A stretch of 64,000 nt of DNA from Pachyseris speciosa. Its lineage: Eukaryota > Cnidaria > Anthozoa > Scleractinia > Pachyseridae. The notes under the pieces were generated by a model, which ran no database searches, was not told the origin of the DNA, and saw only the letters and a program-made list of their open reading frames with translations. Both the position numbers and the translations under genes were made by a program. The stretch is taken from positions 452,501 through 516,500 of the forward strand of contig JAEMWC010000141.1 of the NCBI GenBank assembly GCA_016490735.1, written 5' to 3'. Positions within the stretch are counted from its first letter, which is position 1. Each line of letters begins with the position of its first letter. This document shows positions 1-11,400 of the stretch, one piece after another.

Positions 1-1885
1 AATGCTCAACCAATTCCTCAGCCACTTGATGTTGATTCGTTATCATACTGCCGTTTATTTTTAAGTGGATGTCGTTTCTTTCAGTACAGCTCTTAGAGCC
101 CAAAAATGGCTTGAAAGTTTTGAAGAACGCCTTGGGATTGATTTTCAAATCGTTTGACTTATTATACCAGTACTGTTTGATGGCGATTCTTCTTTGTTTA
201 GTGGCCTCGTTTCTGGCTTTACGTCGTAATTCCCAATTTTCTGGCGTTTTGTCTTTCAAGAACTTGTCATTTGCTTTACGTTTTGCTCTAATCGCACTTT
301 TCCAATGAGACGTCATGTAGGGCACATCTTTATCACGCACACGCATTTTTTTTCACGGGTGCCACTTCGTCCAGTATATTGTTCATAAGTGCATTCCACA
401 CGTAAACTTGATCGTCGACGTCATCAAACAATTGTCCAACGTGCCATGGGGCAGAGGACAAAAGCTGTTTATAATGTTCAGAGTCAAAGTTCTTATAGCT
501 CCTAAATGTGATGACCTTTGGTTTGTTGTGATTTATTTTCTGCTTCAGGACACCGTAAACAAGGTCGTGATCACTTAAGCAGGGATGGTAATTACCAGAT
601 AGCTGGAAGCTATCCGGTCTATTAGTGAGCAAAACATCTATTAAACTCTCTGTTATAATTATTCCACGCTTTTCTATTCTTGTTGGCTTAGTAATTAGAC
701 ATTCAAAACCTTGTTCAACTTCCAAATCGAGAAGCAGTTTACCTTCAGGTTTGTCAGGGCGAAGTCTGTTCAGATTTAGGTCGCCAGTAACTACAACAAA
801 ATTTCCGTTCAAGCTTGCCCAGTTACAGACATAACTGAGTTCGCTTTCCAACAGTGTTTGATATTCGCCACACAGAGCTCTCGGGGACGATAAATACCAA
901 CAATTACCATATTGTCCATATCTGTTTTGATTTCGAAGGCAATTATTTCCAGTGTCTTAAAGGATTTATCAGGTTTGAGCTGTGTCCTGACTAGCGATTG
1001 AGATATTAAAGCCATAATTCCACCGCCGCCCTTTTTCCTATCATTTCGGTAGAGGGAGTAGTTCGGAACTTTGAACTGAGCGTTGGGATAGCTCGCGTCG
1101 ATCTTGGTCTCACTTACGAACATTATGTGGGCGTTGATTTTCTTGATTACTTCGGTCAGTTCTTCAAATTTATTTTGGATGCTGTTAATGTTCAAGTGGG
1201 CAATTAAGAAATCCTTATTGTGATGTTTCCTAAAGAGTTCTAGCTGATCGTTTTCAGAAGTAATTTCTGTGACATCTCTGTGAAGAAACTGCTCGAAGGC
1301 CGTGTTTTGAGTTGTTTCCGCTTGATACTCCTCGGCTGGAATTAGTGTATCACCTTCAGAAACTTCTTCAAAGAAGGAGTCCGTTAGTGGCGGTAGAGCA
1401 CAAGCTGGACAGGTCCAATCAATATCAGGCTGGTCTAAGTAGTACTGGAAAATGGTCCGAGACATATTGAGGCATTTAGCGTGTGACCAGTTTCCACATG
1501 TGGCACACAAGATGGCGTTTTGGTTGTTTCTAACTGCTTTGTAGCATTCACTGCATGGGTATTTCAACATAGACTTCTTCCCTTTCGGGCCAGGATTTAT
1601 GGCCACGTCCCCACACAGAAGCACATCCCTTTCCAGATTGAAGCTGCTTATTACTTTGACCGTGTGTGGGACCCTCCGTGAAGTAAATCGTTTAGCACGA
1701 GGTTTAAATCTTCTGTGGTTTGTCAAATATGAGACGAATTCAGGTGCAATGAACGTCTTTGAGACGCTTGTAGCCGGGGAAGACCCTAAAACGTCGCCAC
1801 TTATACTCTCTTGGATTAAAACTGCTGTTCCAAGCAGGAGTACTAGAAATTGTAGCGAGCTCGTCCAGGTCGGTCCAGCCGCCAT
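1..1885 (-). pseudogene. LINE ORF: leader, 2A-like motif, PHD finger, endonuclease; two frameshifts
   Basis: From the ATG at 1885 the first 358 codons show a hydrophobic stretch (residues 11-24), a 2A-like motif CGDVAINPGP (91-100), a Cys/His PHD-like finger (about 112-162, pattern C..C..C..C..H..C..C..C) and the start of an exonuclease-endonuclease-phosphatase domain with 'AHLNINSI' and 'SETKID'. Near 875 one base is out of phase and the endonuclease continues in another frame (851-333) with 'GDLNLNRL' and the 'SDHDLVY' catalytic His region. A second shift in the A-run near 345 restores the frame, which continues to the window edge as the basic linker before the RT. Domains occur in the usual LINE order. 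The two shifts make this copy non-functional unless they are sequencing errors. The protein would nick target DNA for reverse-transcription priming; the PHD and leader roles are unknown. Confidence 0.8.
1586..1615 (-). other. 2A-like ribosome-skipping motif in LINE ORF
   Basis: Codes for CGDVAINPGP. The 2A consensus is D-V/I-E-x-N-P-G-P; here the Glu is Ala. 2A-like motifs are known near the N-terminus of some sea-urchin and other invertebrate LINEs. If active, it would release the signal-peptide-like leader (residues 1-99) from the PHD-endonuclease protein starting at Pro100. Activity is not certain because of the Glu to Ala change. Confidence 0.55.
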
Positions 1886-1898
1886 GACGACAACACGG

Positions 1899-3356
1899 TC
1901 TCAAAATATCAAGAAAAGCCAGGGAAGTTTCCGAAATTTCCCAGGTATATTTTAGAGCCGGGTGAAAGGAATTAACGGCGCTTATAAATTGATTGATTTC
2001 CTCCTTGCTAGACGAAATTGCGCCGATACAGTCGTCAATGTAGCGACCGTAGAGTTCAGGTTTAGGACCGTTGTACTGATTGAAAAATTGGTACTCGACG
2101 TACCCTACAAAAAGATTGGCGTAGCTAGGTCCCATTTTTGTGCCCATCGCTACACCATTAATTTGCTTGTAATAGTTATCAGCGAAAGAAAAACAGTTAA
2201 GTGTTAAAACTAGTTCAGCTAGGCGGAGTAGCGTTTCCGAGCTAGGTTCCTTGACGGTGCGTTGATCGAAAAAATACTTAAGTGCTTGAAGACCTTCGCC
2301 GTTAGGAATGACAGTGTATAGAGATGTAATATCCATGGTGAAAATTAGTTTGTCTTCGCCGGTGAAATTGAAATCGCGGAAAATTTCAAGTGCGTGTTGA
2401 CTGTCTTTAATGTAAGATGGCAAAGATTTGACGATGGGCGCCATAATCTTGTCTAAATAGCTAGAAATGAGTTCGGTAGGGCAACTATAGGCAGAAACGA
2501 TAGGTCGACCCGGGTTGTTAGGTTTGTGGATTTTGGGTAAAAAGTAAATACACGAAGTTCTCGGAGTAGTTATGATGAGATTAGTAGCGGTAGCCGGCAT
2601 TTCTTGTTTGACTATTAGGTCCTGAATCGTGTCTTTGACAATTTTTTGGTTGGTGGAAGTGAGATCCTTCTCGACTTTAGCATAAAAGGAGGTGTCAGAA
2701 AGTTGCCGCAAAGCTTCTTCTTTGTAAAGGTCGGACCGCCAAACAACTACCGCGCCGCCTTTGTCGGCCGATTTGACAATTACATCTTTCCGCTTGCTAA
2801 GATTTTTGAGCGCCGCCCACTCTTCCGAAGAAAGGTTGGAAAATTTAGTGTCACAATTGAATTTTAGTTTTTGAACGTCACGACGGCATTTTTTGATGAA
2901 AAAATCTAAAGAGGCGAACTGGCCCTCTGGGGGGAGTCCATTTTGATTTGCGAACACGAAGTGTTTCAAAAATATCTTTGTCAGAGGTGTTAGAATCGTC
3001 TTCTTTGTCGTGGAAAAAAGCTTTTAACTGAATGCGGCGAAGGAATTTTTCGACGTCTTGCTTAACTGAAAATTCGTTGGTGCGTTTAGCAATTGGAACA
3101 AAATTAAGGCCCTTACTGAGAACAGATTTCTCTGAGTCAGTTAACGGAAGATTTTCTGGAATGGTAACTACGGTATTATGGTTATCGAATGACGTATGAT
3201 TGGTAATTTTAGGACCTATTAAGTGTTCAAGTTTTTGGCTCTTAATTTGGTGTAAGTGGTTAAAAAGTTTAGAATTAAGTTCCTGGATTTTTGGCGCGGA
3301 TAGAATTAACCAAAACAGCTGGACAGATTTTGAACAGTTCGGAGCGGCACTGGATA
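1899..3356 (-). pseudogene. Penelope A left-arm RT fragment
   Basis: Minus-strand open frame coding for the Penelope RT core, with 'KSADKGGAVVV', 'FLPKIHKP', 'GRPIVSA', 'MDITSLYTVIPN', 'GTKMGPSYANLF' and the catalytic 'GRYIDDC'. It stops matching the plus copy just after 'SLAFLDI', where the LINE starts, so the GIY-YIG endonuclease is missing. Upstream of about 3000 the frame differs from the plus copy (an apparent small shift near the 'KSKW/QNGL' codons), so the N-terminal region is also disrupted. It is non-functional as it stands. Confidence 0.8.
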
Positions 3357-3541
3357 ATTTTTCTCTAAAACCTGGTTTTAGAGAAAATGAGCGTGGCTAA
3401 AAGGAAAGCTAAATTACTACAAAAAGGGGGAAAAGGAAAAACATAACTTACCATTTCCTGGCGTAGCTCCTTGGTGAGTTTCTTCAGGCTTGGCATCTTC
3501 GTCTTCGGTCTCCTGGTCAGAAATCTGTTTTCTCTAAAACC
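3357..3541. other. Spacer of the inverted Penelope pair, with short palindrome and intron-like signals
   Basis: At about 3359-3389 there is a palindrome of TTTTCTCTAAAACC with its complement, and the same TTTTCTCTAAAACCAGG block recurs near 3531-3545. On the minus strand a short exon-like frame (starting near 3496, 'MPSLKKLTKELRQEM') ends at a good donor, GTAAGT at 3451-3446. A pyrimidine-rich stretch and AG follow at 3398-3397, giving a candidate 55-base intron. Penelope-like elements are known to keep introns. Splicing here is inference. Confidence 0.5.
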
Positions 3542-3697
3542 AGGTTTTGTAGTCACATCAACTTCATAGGTCGTTGCCTACAATCTAAAGTTATTCCAAA
3601 AGGTTTTCGATTTAATTTTCATGCGTCCACGTTCTCTCGCTCCAATCAATATCTCTACCAAATTCAATGCGCTCAAGATTCTTTTTCACGCAACATC

Positions 3698-6127
3698 ATG
3701 AGGATCACAATCAGAGCTATGTGCCAAAAGCGTTATGACCTAGACAAACAAATTATCCAGTGCCGCTCCGAACTGTTCAAAATCTGTCCAGCTGTTTTGG
3801 TTAATTCTATCCGCGCCAAAATCCAGGAACTTAATTCTAAACTTTTTAACCACTTACACCAAATTAAGAGCCAAAAACTTGAACACTTAATAGGTCCTAA
3901 AATTACCAATCATACGTCATTCGATAACCATAATACCGTAGTTACCATTCCAGAAAATCTTCCGTTAACTGACTCAGAGAAATCTGTTCTCAGTAAGGGC
4001 CTTAATTTTGTTCCAATTGCTAAACGCACCAACGAATTTTCAGTTAAGCAAGACGTCGAAAAATTCCTTCGCCGCATTCAGTTAAAAGCTTTTTTCCACG
4101 ACAAAGAAGACGATTCTAACACCTCTGACAAAGATATTTTTGAAACACTTCGTGTTCGCAAATCAAAATGGACTCCCCCAGAGGGCCAGTTCGCCTCTTT
4201 AGATTTTTTCATCAAAAAATGCCGTCGTGACGTTCAAAAACTAAAATTCAATTGTGACGCTAAATTTTCCAACCTTTCTTCGGAAGAGTGGGCGGCGCTC
4301 AAAAATCTTAGCAAGCGGAAAGATGTAATTGTCAAATCGGCCGACAAAGGCGGCGCGGTAGTTGTTTGGCGGTCCGACCTTTACAAAGAAGAAGCTTTGC
4401 GGCAACTTTCTGACACCTCCTTTTATGCTAAAGTCGAGAAGGATCTCACTTCCACCAACCAAAAAATTGTCAAAGACACGATTCAGGACCTAATAGTCAA
4501 ACAAGAAATGCCGGCTACCGCTACTAATCTCATCATAACTACTCCGAGAACTTCGTGTATTTACTTTTTACCCAAAATCCACAAACCTAACAACCCGGGT
4601 CGACCTATCGTTTCTGCCTGTAGTTGCCCTACCGAACTCATTTCTAGCTATTTAGACAAGATTATGGCGCCCATCGTCAAATCTTTGCCATCTTACATTA
4701 AAGACAGTCAACACGCACTTGAAATTTTCCGCGATTTCAATTTCACCGGCGAAGACAAACTAATTTTCACCATGGATATTACATCTCTATACACTGTCAT
4801 TCCTAACGGCGAAGGTCTTCAAGCACTTAAGTATTTTTTCGATCAACGCACCGTCAAGGAACCTAGCTCGGAAACGCTACTCCGCCTAGCTGAACTAGTT
4901 TTAACACTTAACTGTTTTTCTTTCGCTGATAACTATTACAAGCAAATTAATGGTGTAGCGATGGGCACAAAAATGGGACCTAGCTACGCCAATCTTTTTG
5001 TAGGGTACGTCGAGTACCAATTTTTCAATCAGTACAACGGTCCTAAACCTGAACTCTACGGTCGCTACATTGACGACTGTATCGGCGCAATTTCGTCTAG
5101 CAAGGAGGAAATCAATCAATTTATAAGCGCCGTTAATTCCTTTCACCCGGCTCTAAAATATACCTGGGAAATTTCGGAAACTTCCCTGGCTTTTCTTGAT
5201 ATCAAAGTTTTTATCAGCGGCAACGGTTTATGTACCAGTGTGCACTACAAACCCGCCGATTCTCACAGTTATTTGTTGTATTCATCTTCACATCCATCTC
5301 ATGTCAAAAACGCCATTCCCTATTCTCAATTTCTTAGACTTCGACGTCTATGTAGTAATGACTCTGATTTTTCCAACAAATCAGAGGAAATGTGCCATTT
5401 TTTCGAGAAACGTGGCTATCCTGATTCTGTAGTTCAATCGGGCCATCACCGCGCCCAGCAGATTGATCAACAGTCAGCACTACAGACGTCACAAAAGGAA
5501 AAGAATGACAGAATTCCATTCACCCTCACATTTCACCCGCATAATAACCCAGTTAAAGCCATCATTCTTAATAACTTTAAGATACTGCAAAATGATCCAG
5601 AAACTGTTAGAATCTTTTCGGAACCACCGCTGATTTCATTCAAACGCGACAAAAATGTAGGTAACTTTCTAGTTAAAAGCGCATTCAAAACGACTGAACA
5701 ACCTGGCACTTTTAAATGCGCGCGCTCGCGATGCAAAACCTGTCCTTTCATTCAAAACACTGACAAAATATCGGGCCCTAAGCGATCTGTTAAGATCACT
5801 GATCGTTTCACGTGTACCTCCGCAAATGTTATCTATTGCATAACCTGCACATTATGCAAAAAGTTATACATCGGCGAAACAGGAAGACGACTAGGTGACC
5901 GATTCCGAGAACATCTTCGTGATGTCGAGAAAGATGACAAAGACGCATCCAAACCTGTCGCTCGGCATTTTAATCTCCCTAACCATTCCAAACAACACAT
6001 GTCGATCTCCGGCCTTTCCCTACATCAAGGTACCACGGAAAGCCGTAAAAATCTCGAGCAAAAACTGATCTTTCAAATTGGCACTCTTAATCCCCACGGT
6101 GTCAACGAGCGCTTTTCATTCAATTAA
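3698..6127 (+). CDS. Penelope-like RT with C-terminal GIY-YIG endonuclease, intact
   Basis: An 809-codon uninterrupted frame from the first ATG. The frame is open further upstream to about 3542 ('HINFIGRCLQSKVIPKGF' type sequence, usual at Penelope N-termini), so the true protein probably starts upstream, perhaps after an intron ending in TTTTGTAG near 3551. Residues about 205-500 are the RT: 'KSADKGGAVVV' (213-223), 'FLPKIHKP' (290-297), motif A 'TMDITSLY' (358-365) and the catalytic YIDD (457-460). Residues 670-809 hold Cys pairs (CARSRCKTC) and a GIY-YIG nuclease ('VIYC' 711-714, 'LYIG' 723-726, conserved Arg in 'DRFREH' and Glu in 'LEQKLIF'). In Penelope-like elements these make cDNA and cut the target. 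With no stop or shift, this copy could be active or very young. Clade assignment (Poseidon/Penelope-like) is tentative. Confidence 0.85.
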   Translation: MRITIRAMCQKRYDLDKQIIQCRSELFKICPAVLVNSIRAKIQELNSKLFNHLHQIKSQKLEHLIGPKITNHTSFDNHNTVVTIPENLPLTDSEKSVLSKGLNFVPIAKRTNEFSVKQDVEKFLRRIQLKAFFHDKEDDSNTSDKDIFETLRVRKSKWTPPEGQFASLDFFIKKCRRDVQKLKFNCDAKFSNLSSEEWAALKNLSKRKDVIVKSADKGGAVVVWRSDLYKEEALRQLSDTSFYAKVEKDLTSTNQKIVKDTIQDLIVKQEMPATATNLIITTPRTSCIYFLPKIHKPNNPGRPIVSACSCPTELISSYLDKIMAPIVKSLPSYIKDSQHALEIFRDFNFTGEDKLIFTMDITSLYTVIPNGEGLQALKYFFDQRTVKEPSSETLLRLAELVLTLNCFSFADNYYKQINGVAMGTKMGPSYANLFVGYVEYQFFNQYNGPKPELYGRYIDDCIGAISSSKEEINQFISAVNSFHPALKYTWEISETSLAFLDIKVFISGNGLCTSVHYKPADSHSYLLYSSSHPSHVKNAIPYSQFLRLRRLCSNDSDFSNKSEEMCHFFEKRGYPDSVVQSGHHRAQQIDQQSALQTSQKEKNDRIPFTLTFHPHNNPVKAIILNNFKILQNDPETVRIFSEPPLISFKRDKNVGNFLVKSAFKTTEQPGTFKCARSRCKTCPFIQNTDKISGPKRSVKITDRFTCTSANVIYCITCTLCKKLYIGETGRRLGDRFREHLRDVEKDDKDASKPVARHFNLPNHSKQHMSISGLSLHQGTTESRKNLEQKLIFQIGTLNPHGVNERFSFN

Positions 6128-6265
6128 TTTATTCATGTTTTTCACGTTACCATGTTACCACCAATAGCGTAGCTCCATTTCCTGTATATAAACCATACAC
6201 AACCCACAATTCCTCGATTCGCTCCGACGAAGGGCTAACGCTCGAAACGTCAGCTAATCGAATCC

Positions 6266-6296
<31 letters not shown>

Positions 6297-6319
6297 CGTT
6301 GATAAACCAAATTTTCGTA
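6128..6319 (+). repeat. Penelope A 3' untranslated / pLTR end with degenerate hammerhead-like core
   Basis: After the stop, a short tail leads to a pLTR-like block. At about 6211-6271 a hammerhead-like layout is visible: CGATTCGCT, then CCGACGA, a GGGC-TAAC-GCTC stem-loop, GAAA, then CGTC before AGCTAATCGAATC, which pairs with the first block as helix I. The core differs from CTGANGA at one position (C for T), helix II has an extra A at its base, and helix III is only two pairs with a GTC cleavage triplet. Penelope-like elements are known to carry minimal hammerheads. Whether this one cleaves is uncertain. Confidence 0.5.
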
Positions 6320-7937
6320 TTTCCGGTAATAGTTTACCGCTGATCAAGGTCCCAGGCTCATGTTCTGTCACGCATTCTCCCGCAGGTTTCTATTTCCACG
6401 GTGTTTACTTGCATGTTCAAATGCCCCAAAATCATTATTAAATCAGTGTTTGATTGAACCCAGAATGCAGTGGATAATCCAATGTGAGCTAAGAACTTTA
6501 TCTGTCAGAGAAAACAATGATTTCGAGGAAAAATAAGACTCCGGATCGATGCGTTCATGAGCAGAGTGTGAAGTCAGTGTTGACGATAACTTATACTTAC
6601 GCACTGGCGTTTTTGAGCCACGGACGTCAACTGGAAGTGAGGCGTTAACCTTTTCACTGGCCTTGCGCTACCACATTTGTATTACTAAGTGTCATTTTAA
6701 CAATTAGAGAGAAAATGTGTGCACAACCACTGATCATGAATGAGAAACGTCCACTTACGGTTGCAGTACGTCGCTCAAAAACATCTTTGCTTAAGCTCCC
6801 TATTAACTCTGCTAACTGACAGGTCCAGTGCGTGAGCTGTAAAGATTCATTAGCTTTCAAGAGCATTCTGAAGAACAAGATAATGCCCAGGAAAATTCTT
6901 ATTTGACATGCCGATGCTTAAGAATTTAGATATCGGCCCATTCATTCCTGTACTCCTGTATGCACAGGTTAGAATAGAATTTCGGTGTTATTTCGGTGTT
7001 ATTTACTGTTACTTTGATTGATTGAATTTTGCTTTCTGCTAGTGTTCACTGCTATAAATAGTATTTGCGAACACTGTTAATCTCATTAACATAGAATAAC
7101 GTTCGTGAACAGATTCTGTATTATATTTTCTTAGATTTGGTCCTACTCTTCTTTGCTACAATCAGTCTCAGGTCACGTTGTTTGAATAGCTGTCATGCCA
7201 CAAAAAAACAGATGCCAAAAATTTTATTTATGATTTTATCAGATCAAGGTCGAGTCTGAACCTTGGTGGAAAATGTTTCGACAAAGAAAGTTGCACTTTC
7301 ACAATAATTGGATCAGAATATAAGCTAATTTGCCTTATTGCTAAATCTTGCGTGTCACGTGTAGCCAGTGACAGTCATTGATTGGCACCTGCCACTCCAA
7401 ATGTCTTGGAACTGGTATTGTAAACTAAGGCAAGTTCAGTCATTATTGTCATAAAATATCAAGAAAATTGATTGCATTCTGTAGTCAGGAGAGAGGTCAA
7501 AATTTGATGCTTATTTTGGTGGAATTTCTGGGATTTGGAGCACAAAAGTAGGGGGGGGGGTGGAGGTGGGGGGGGGGGGGGGATGGTGGTGGTCTAACTC
7601 CAAAGAGAAAAAGTGTGAAGTTGAGCCACTTTGCCTTTTAGAGTTTTTAGGTGAGTCCTTCAATCTGGTCAATTTTCATCGAAAATGGAGAGATGGCATG
7701 TGTCACCCCTGCCTGGTCCTCTGGTGAACTCACTCTTAAACTTGATAAAACACTCCTTCTCATTTATTAAACATTACATAACCCCACCAAATGTTATTGG
7801 ATTAAATAAATATCTGTATATACCTGAGAAACATACATTACGTTAAAACCGCGATTTTTTTATAATTTTTTAAAGAGCGGGAAAATAGCCCTTTTTGAAA
7901 ACACGACTGAGCCAGAGAATCATTGAAAAGGGTCAAG
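6320..7937. other. Intergenic stretch with G-run
   Basis: No gene or family recognised. A purine-rich stretch at about 7551-7592 contains runs of 9 and 14 Gs and further GG tracts on the plus strand, a candidate G-quadruplex or polymorphic homopolymer. The short frames here look random. Confidence 0.5.
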
Positions 7938-8109
7938 CGCCAATTGAAGGAGTGTAGGTAAGTCGATGACGCGATTCGTAACACAACTGAAGCTTTAATT
8001 AAACTTGTATGACAGTAACAGAACAAGCGAGCTTACAAACACGAGTCGAACACACGAGAGTCGAGGCCGCGCATGCCTATAAGTAACGTACCGCTGTCCG
8101 GAACTGGCG
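7938..8109 (-). repeat. 3' LTR of gypsy-like element 1
   Basis: 172 bp, matching 13346-13517 with scattered differences (for example AATTGAAGG against AATTGGAGG, and CCGGAACTGG against CCGGTACTGG). The ends form CGCC...GGCG. Confidence 0.85.
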
Positions 8110-8449
8110 TGACTTCCTTTTCTTCTACCCTCAAACTATGTAAAATGGTGACGAGTTCCTTAGGTACATGGCGAATATCAAGTTAGAGCCAAATAAGCAA
8201 CAGTACCTGATATAAAACTTATAAGGAAAAGTGATCGAGTTCTTCAAACCAACGGGTTGTATGGTTGGAGTCCATAACTCAGAGTCAAAAGCTTAGAGAT
8301 TATAGTGTCCACAACTCAGTCAGAGTCCATGACAAAGTCATCATATCGTGCGGGACGACGTCGCACGCGTGTGGATCTGCGAGGCGCGGAACAGGTATCA
8401 GAGTCATTGCCTGTGGTGGGGGAGGCTAAAACTGGATCAGGGGATTGTC

Positions 8450-11400
8450 TTCGCAGTGCTCGTATTCATCGGCAGGAAGGTGGACATCAGGAACGTCTTG
8501 AGTGGCAGGTGTCGATATTGCACTTGGTATGACGGGTGGAGATGGAGGGGAAGGTACTGGCTGTACTGGAAGGGTTTCGTCGGATGAGGAGTCAGGATCA
8601 CTGCTGACTGCTGATGGACGGAAGACTGTTACTTCGGATGGGACCCTGTAGCAATCAGAGGTGTATACGCGGTAAGAGGTGCTTCGAAGTTGAGAGCCAA
8701 CAAACTTTCTGATGTTGCAGAAAGAGCCGGTTACCTCTACGACTAAATAGCGATCGCGAGCTCTTGTCTTATTGCGATCGGAGAAAAGGTAGACTAAATC
8801 ACCGACGACGATGCGATTAGCTGGGCGGCGCCTCGCGATGGGGCCTTTGCCTTCTCGCTGTGGGTGTGGTTGGCGATACGTTGTTCGTCCTGCTTAACGA
8901 TGATGCTTTGGTCCTGCAGTGGTATTTGTTGGTTCGAGAATTGATCTCGCTGCGTCCACATCTCTCTAGAGGAAAGGCCATGTGATCGGATGCGCGCGTT
9001 GAGGTTGGCTGTGGCTACGGCTAGTGTCACAAGGGAGACGGGGCCTCCTAGGGGTCCGTGTCGGAGTAACTCGTTTTCGATCTCTAGGACCGCTCTCTCG
9101 GCCACAGGATTTTTGTTGCGATTCTTGGCGTTTCCGAGCTCTATTGTGATTCTGTGATGCTTTAGTTGTTGATCCTCTGTTAGTGCCTTGAATCCTGGGG
9201 CAGGATCAGTACGTATGATGGCTGGTGGTCCATCTAGTGGACGCATATGGACACATAGGCGGATAATGGCGTCACGTAGGGCGTGGTGTCGCTCATCCTC
9301 TAACAGAGTCGTGGCTGTGAAAGAAGTCACACATTCACGTAGCACGAGGACGAGCTGTCTCGATCGTTTGATAACGTCAGCGGCGAACGAAACGCCAACG
9401 GCATCCGGTGGAAGGGAGGTTGACTGGTCCTCGCGTGGGTTCGGGGTCTGACGTAAGGCGGCACACTGGTGGCAAGCTTGAGTCACTTGGTCGATGGCCT
9501 TGTCTATATCCAGGGCATAGAGATAGCGCTTTGTGACAGCCTTGAGTTGATTACTGGATGGGTGACTAAGCTGGATGTGTAACGCGGTTAAGAGTCCCTC
9601 TAGTACCTGCCGGGGGACAACGATGCATTCACGGTTGGGAGCGAGAGGCTCGTTACGCTTCACAACGAGTAAGCCGTCCTTGGCAATGGTGGCCAAATTG
9701 ATGTACCTTTTAACGTCCCTCATGTTGGTAAGCTTCTTCGAAGGACGTGTTCCCTGTTGAAGATGTGCGCGTGTGCGTCGTAAATCGGGACATTCCGCCT
9801 GTGTGGCCAACCAGGCAGTGCGACTGGTGAACGGGAGATGCTTATTGCCACTGAGTATGTCTTGGACTGACGTGCATCTGATAACAGAATCCTGGGTGAG
9901 TCGTGTGAAGGCGCAGATCTGGCAGGCCTCATCCTCACACGGGGCTGCATTGCGACTGGCGAAATCTGAAGGTAGTATTGCAGAGCCAGATACGTGTCTT
10001 ACAGAAGCCTGGTAACGGCTCACGGTGGACAGAAAGGTAGATATACGGGGGCTTGCTGAGAATTCTCCTCTGCAAAGTTTTTCATACGCCTGTACGCAAG
10101 GTTTGCTGTCGGTCAATATGCAGGCCTTATGATGGGACTGTATCAGGTATGGGCTGAAGTGTTTGGTGGCAACGGCGATTACTAGAGCCTCCACCTCACA
10201 TGGTAACCACGTTAATTGTGAGCCTCGCAGTTTGGCGCTAAAAAAACCTGCCAGGCGTAACTTGTCATTACGGGTGATGTACAGGGTGGCACCTATGCCG
10301 GGTTTGCGAAGTGCTCCGTCTGTTACGATCCACAGTTGATCACTCGGGATGGGAAGTGAGATGGTGTGAGCAGTGGAAAGGGCTGCCTGGGCCTTGTGGA
10401 ATGAAGCACGGAGGTCGTCTGTCCACTGAATCCTCTCTTTAGATTCACGGCCAGCGATGGTGTGTCAAGTTTTGCAAGGAGAGTAGAGCACCCTGGGATG
10501 ACGCGGGAGAGCACCTTGAAAGCTCCGATGAATGATCTCATTCGGGTAACAGTGTCAGGTTCAGGACACGAGGCAAGAGCGGCGATGCGGTGCGGGCTGG
10601 CACTTAAAGTGCCAGAGTTCCAAACCCAGCCTAGTATCGTTGTGGACTGAGGGTTGATGATTGTTTTGGAGGCGGAGAGGCGAAGATCGCACTTGTGCAG
10701 AGCCTGTAGAACTTTCTTCCAGTTGAGTAGGAGTTCACCTGGGGAGTTTCCACCACAATACAGGTCGTCCGCGATTTTGGCTACGATGTCTTCCTTTAAT
10801 AGGTCACCGAGCACTCGGTTCATGAGTTCTTCGAGGGCCGTCTCGGCATGCCCATGGCAGACCGCGCATATACTCGTACGCCCAGGAATGGTGTGGCAAC
10901 GCCACAATATTTCATGGAGTTGCGTGAGAGAGGAATTTGGTAGAATGCGCTAGTCAAGTCTGTTGCTATGATGTGTTTCCACTGCGCAATAAGACGTAAT
11001 GTGGAGTCCACATCAGGCATAAGGGATGGCTGGGGCTTGCTGTAGCGCCCAACATCGGCGAATGCGGTGACTAAGTGGTACCATCCGCTGGGTTTCTTGA
11101 TGAGGAAGGACGGGTTTAAGTACTCGACTGGGATGTTGATGTCTTCGGGTCGTTCAAAGACGCCCAATGCTTCGAGCTCGTGAAACGTTTGTTGGAGTTC
11201 CAGTAGTTGGTGGCGGGCATACTGGGGCAGCCTGCCTTTCCATTGGGGGGGTTCCACAGGACCCATGTTAACTCTGGCTTCGAACGGACCTTCTGCGCCA
11301 TTGTAGCCTTTGATGTTTGGGTCAAAGATGTGGTCGTATTCATCCAAGAGTGATGTAAACTTCGCTCCGAAATCATGAGGGAGTAGGTTGTCTGGGTCAA

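Larger units (their letters stand above)
1..1898 (-). mobile_element. Non-LTR retrotransposon (LINE), 5' part
   Basis: Minus-strand LINE of the type that joins a PHD-like finger and an AP-type endonuclease in one reading frame. Its 5' end lies at about 1898, where the sequence switches abruptly from Penelope RT (codons for 'SLAFLDI') to LINE leader, so the LINE probably inserted into the Penelope arm. The 3' side, with the reverse transcriptase, runs off the window edge. Family placement (CR1/L2-like) is inference; no RT core is present to test it. Confidence 0.85.
1899..6319. mobile_element. Penelope-like element A, head-to-head inverted pair
   Basis: A minus-strand copy (about 1899-3356) and a plus-strand copy (about 3542-6319) are near-identical over about 1.46 kb (1899-3356 against about 3748-5208), separated by a short spacer. 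In the translated overlap I see only isolated replacements (for example Thr/Ala in 'FNCDxKFSN' and Tyr/Cys in 'VSAxSCP'). Partial inverted copies joined this way are typical of Penelope-like insertions. The left copy is cut by the LINE at 1899. The 3' boundary near 6319 is set by a separate fragment at 15653-15724, which shares sequence with this one up to that point. Confidence 0.85.
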
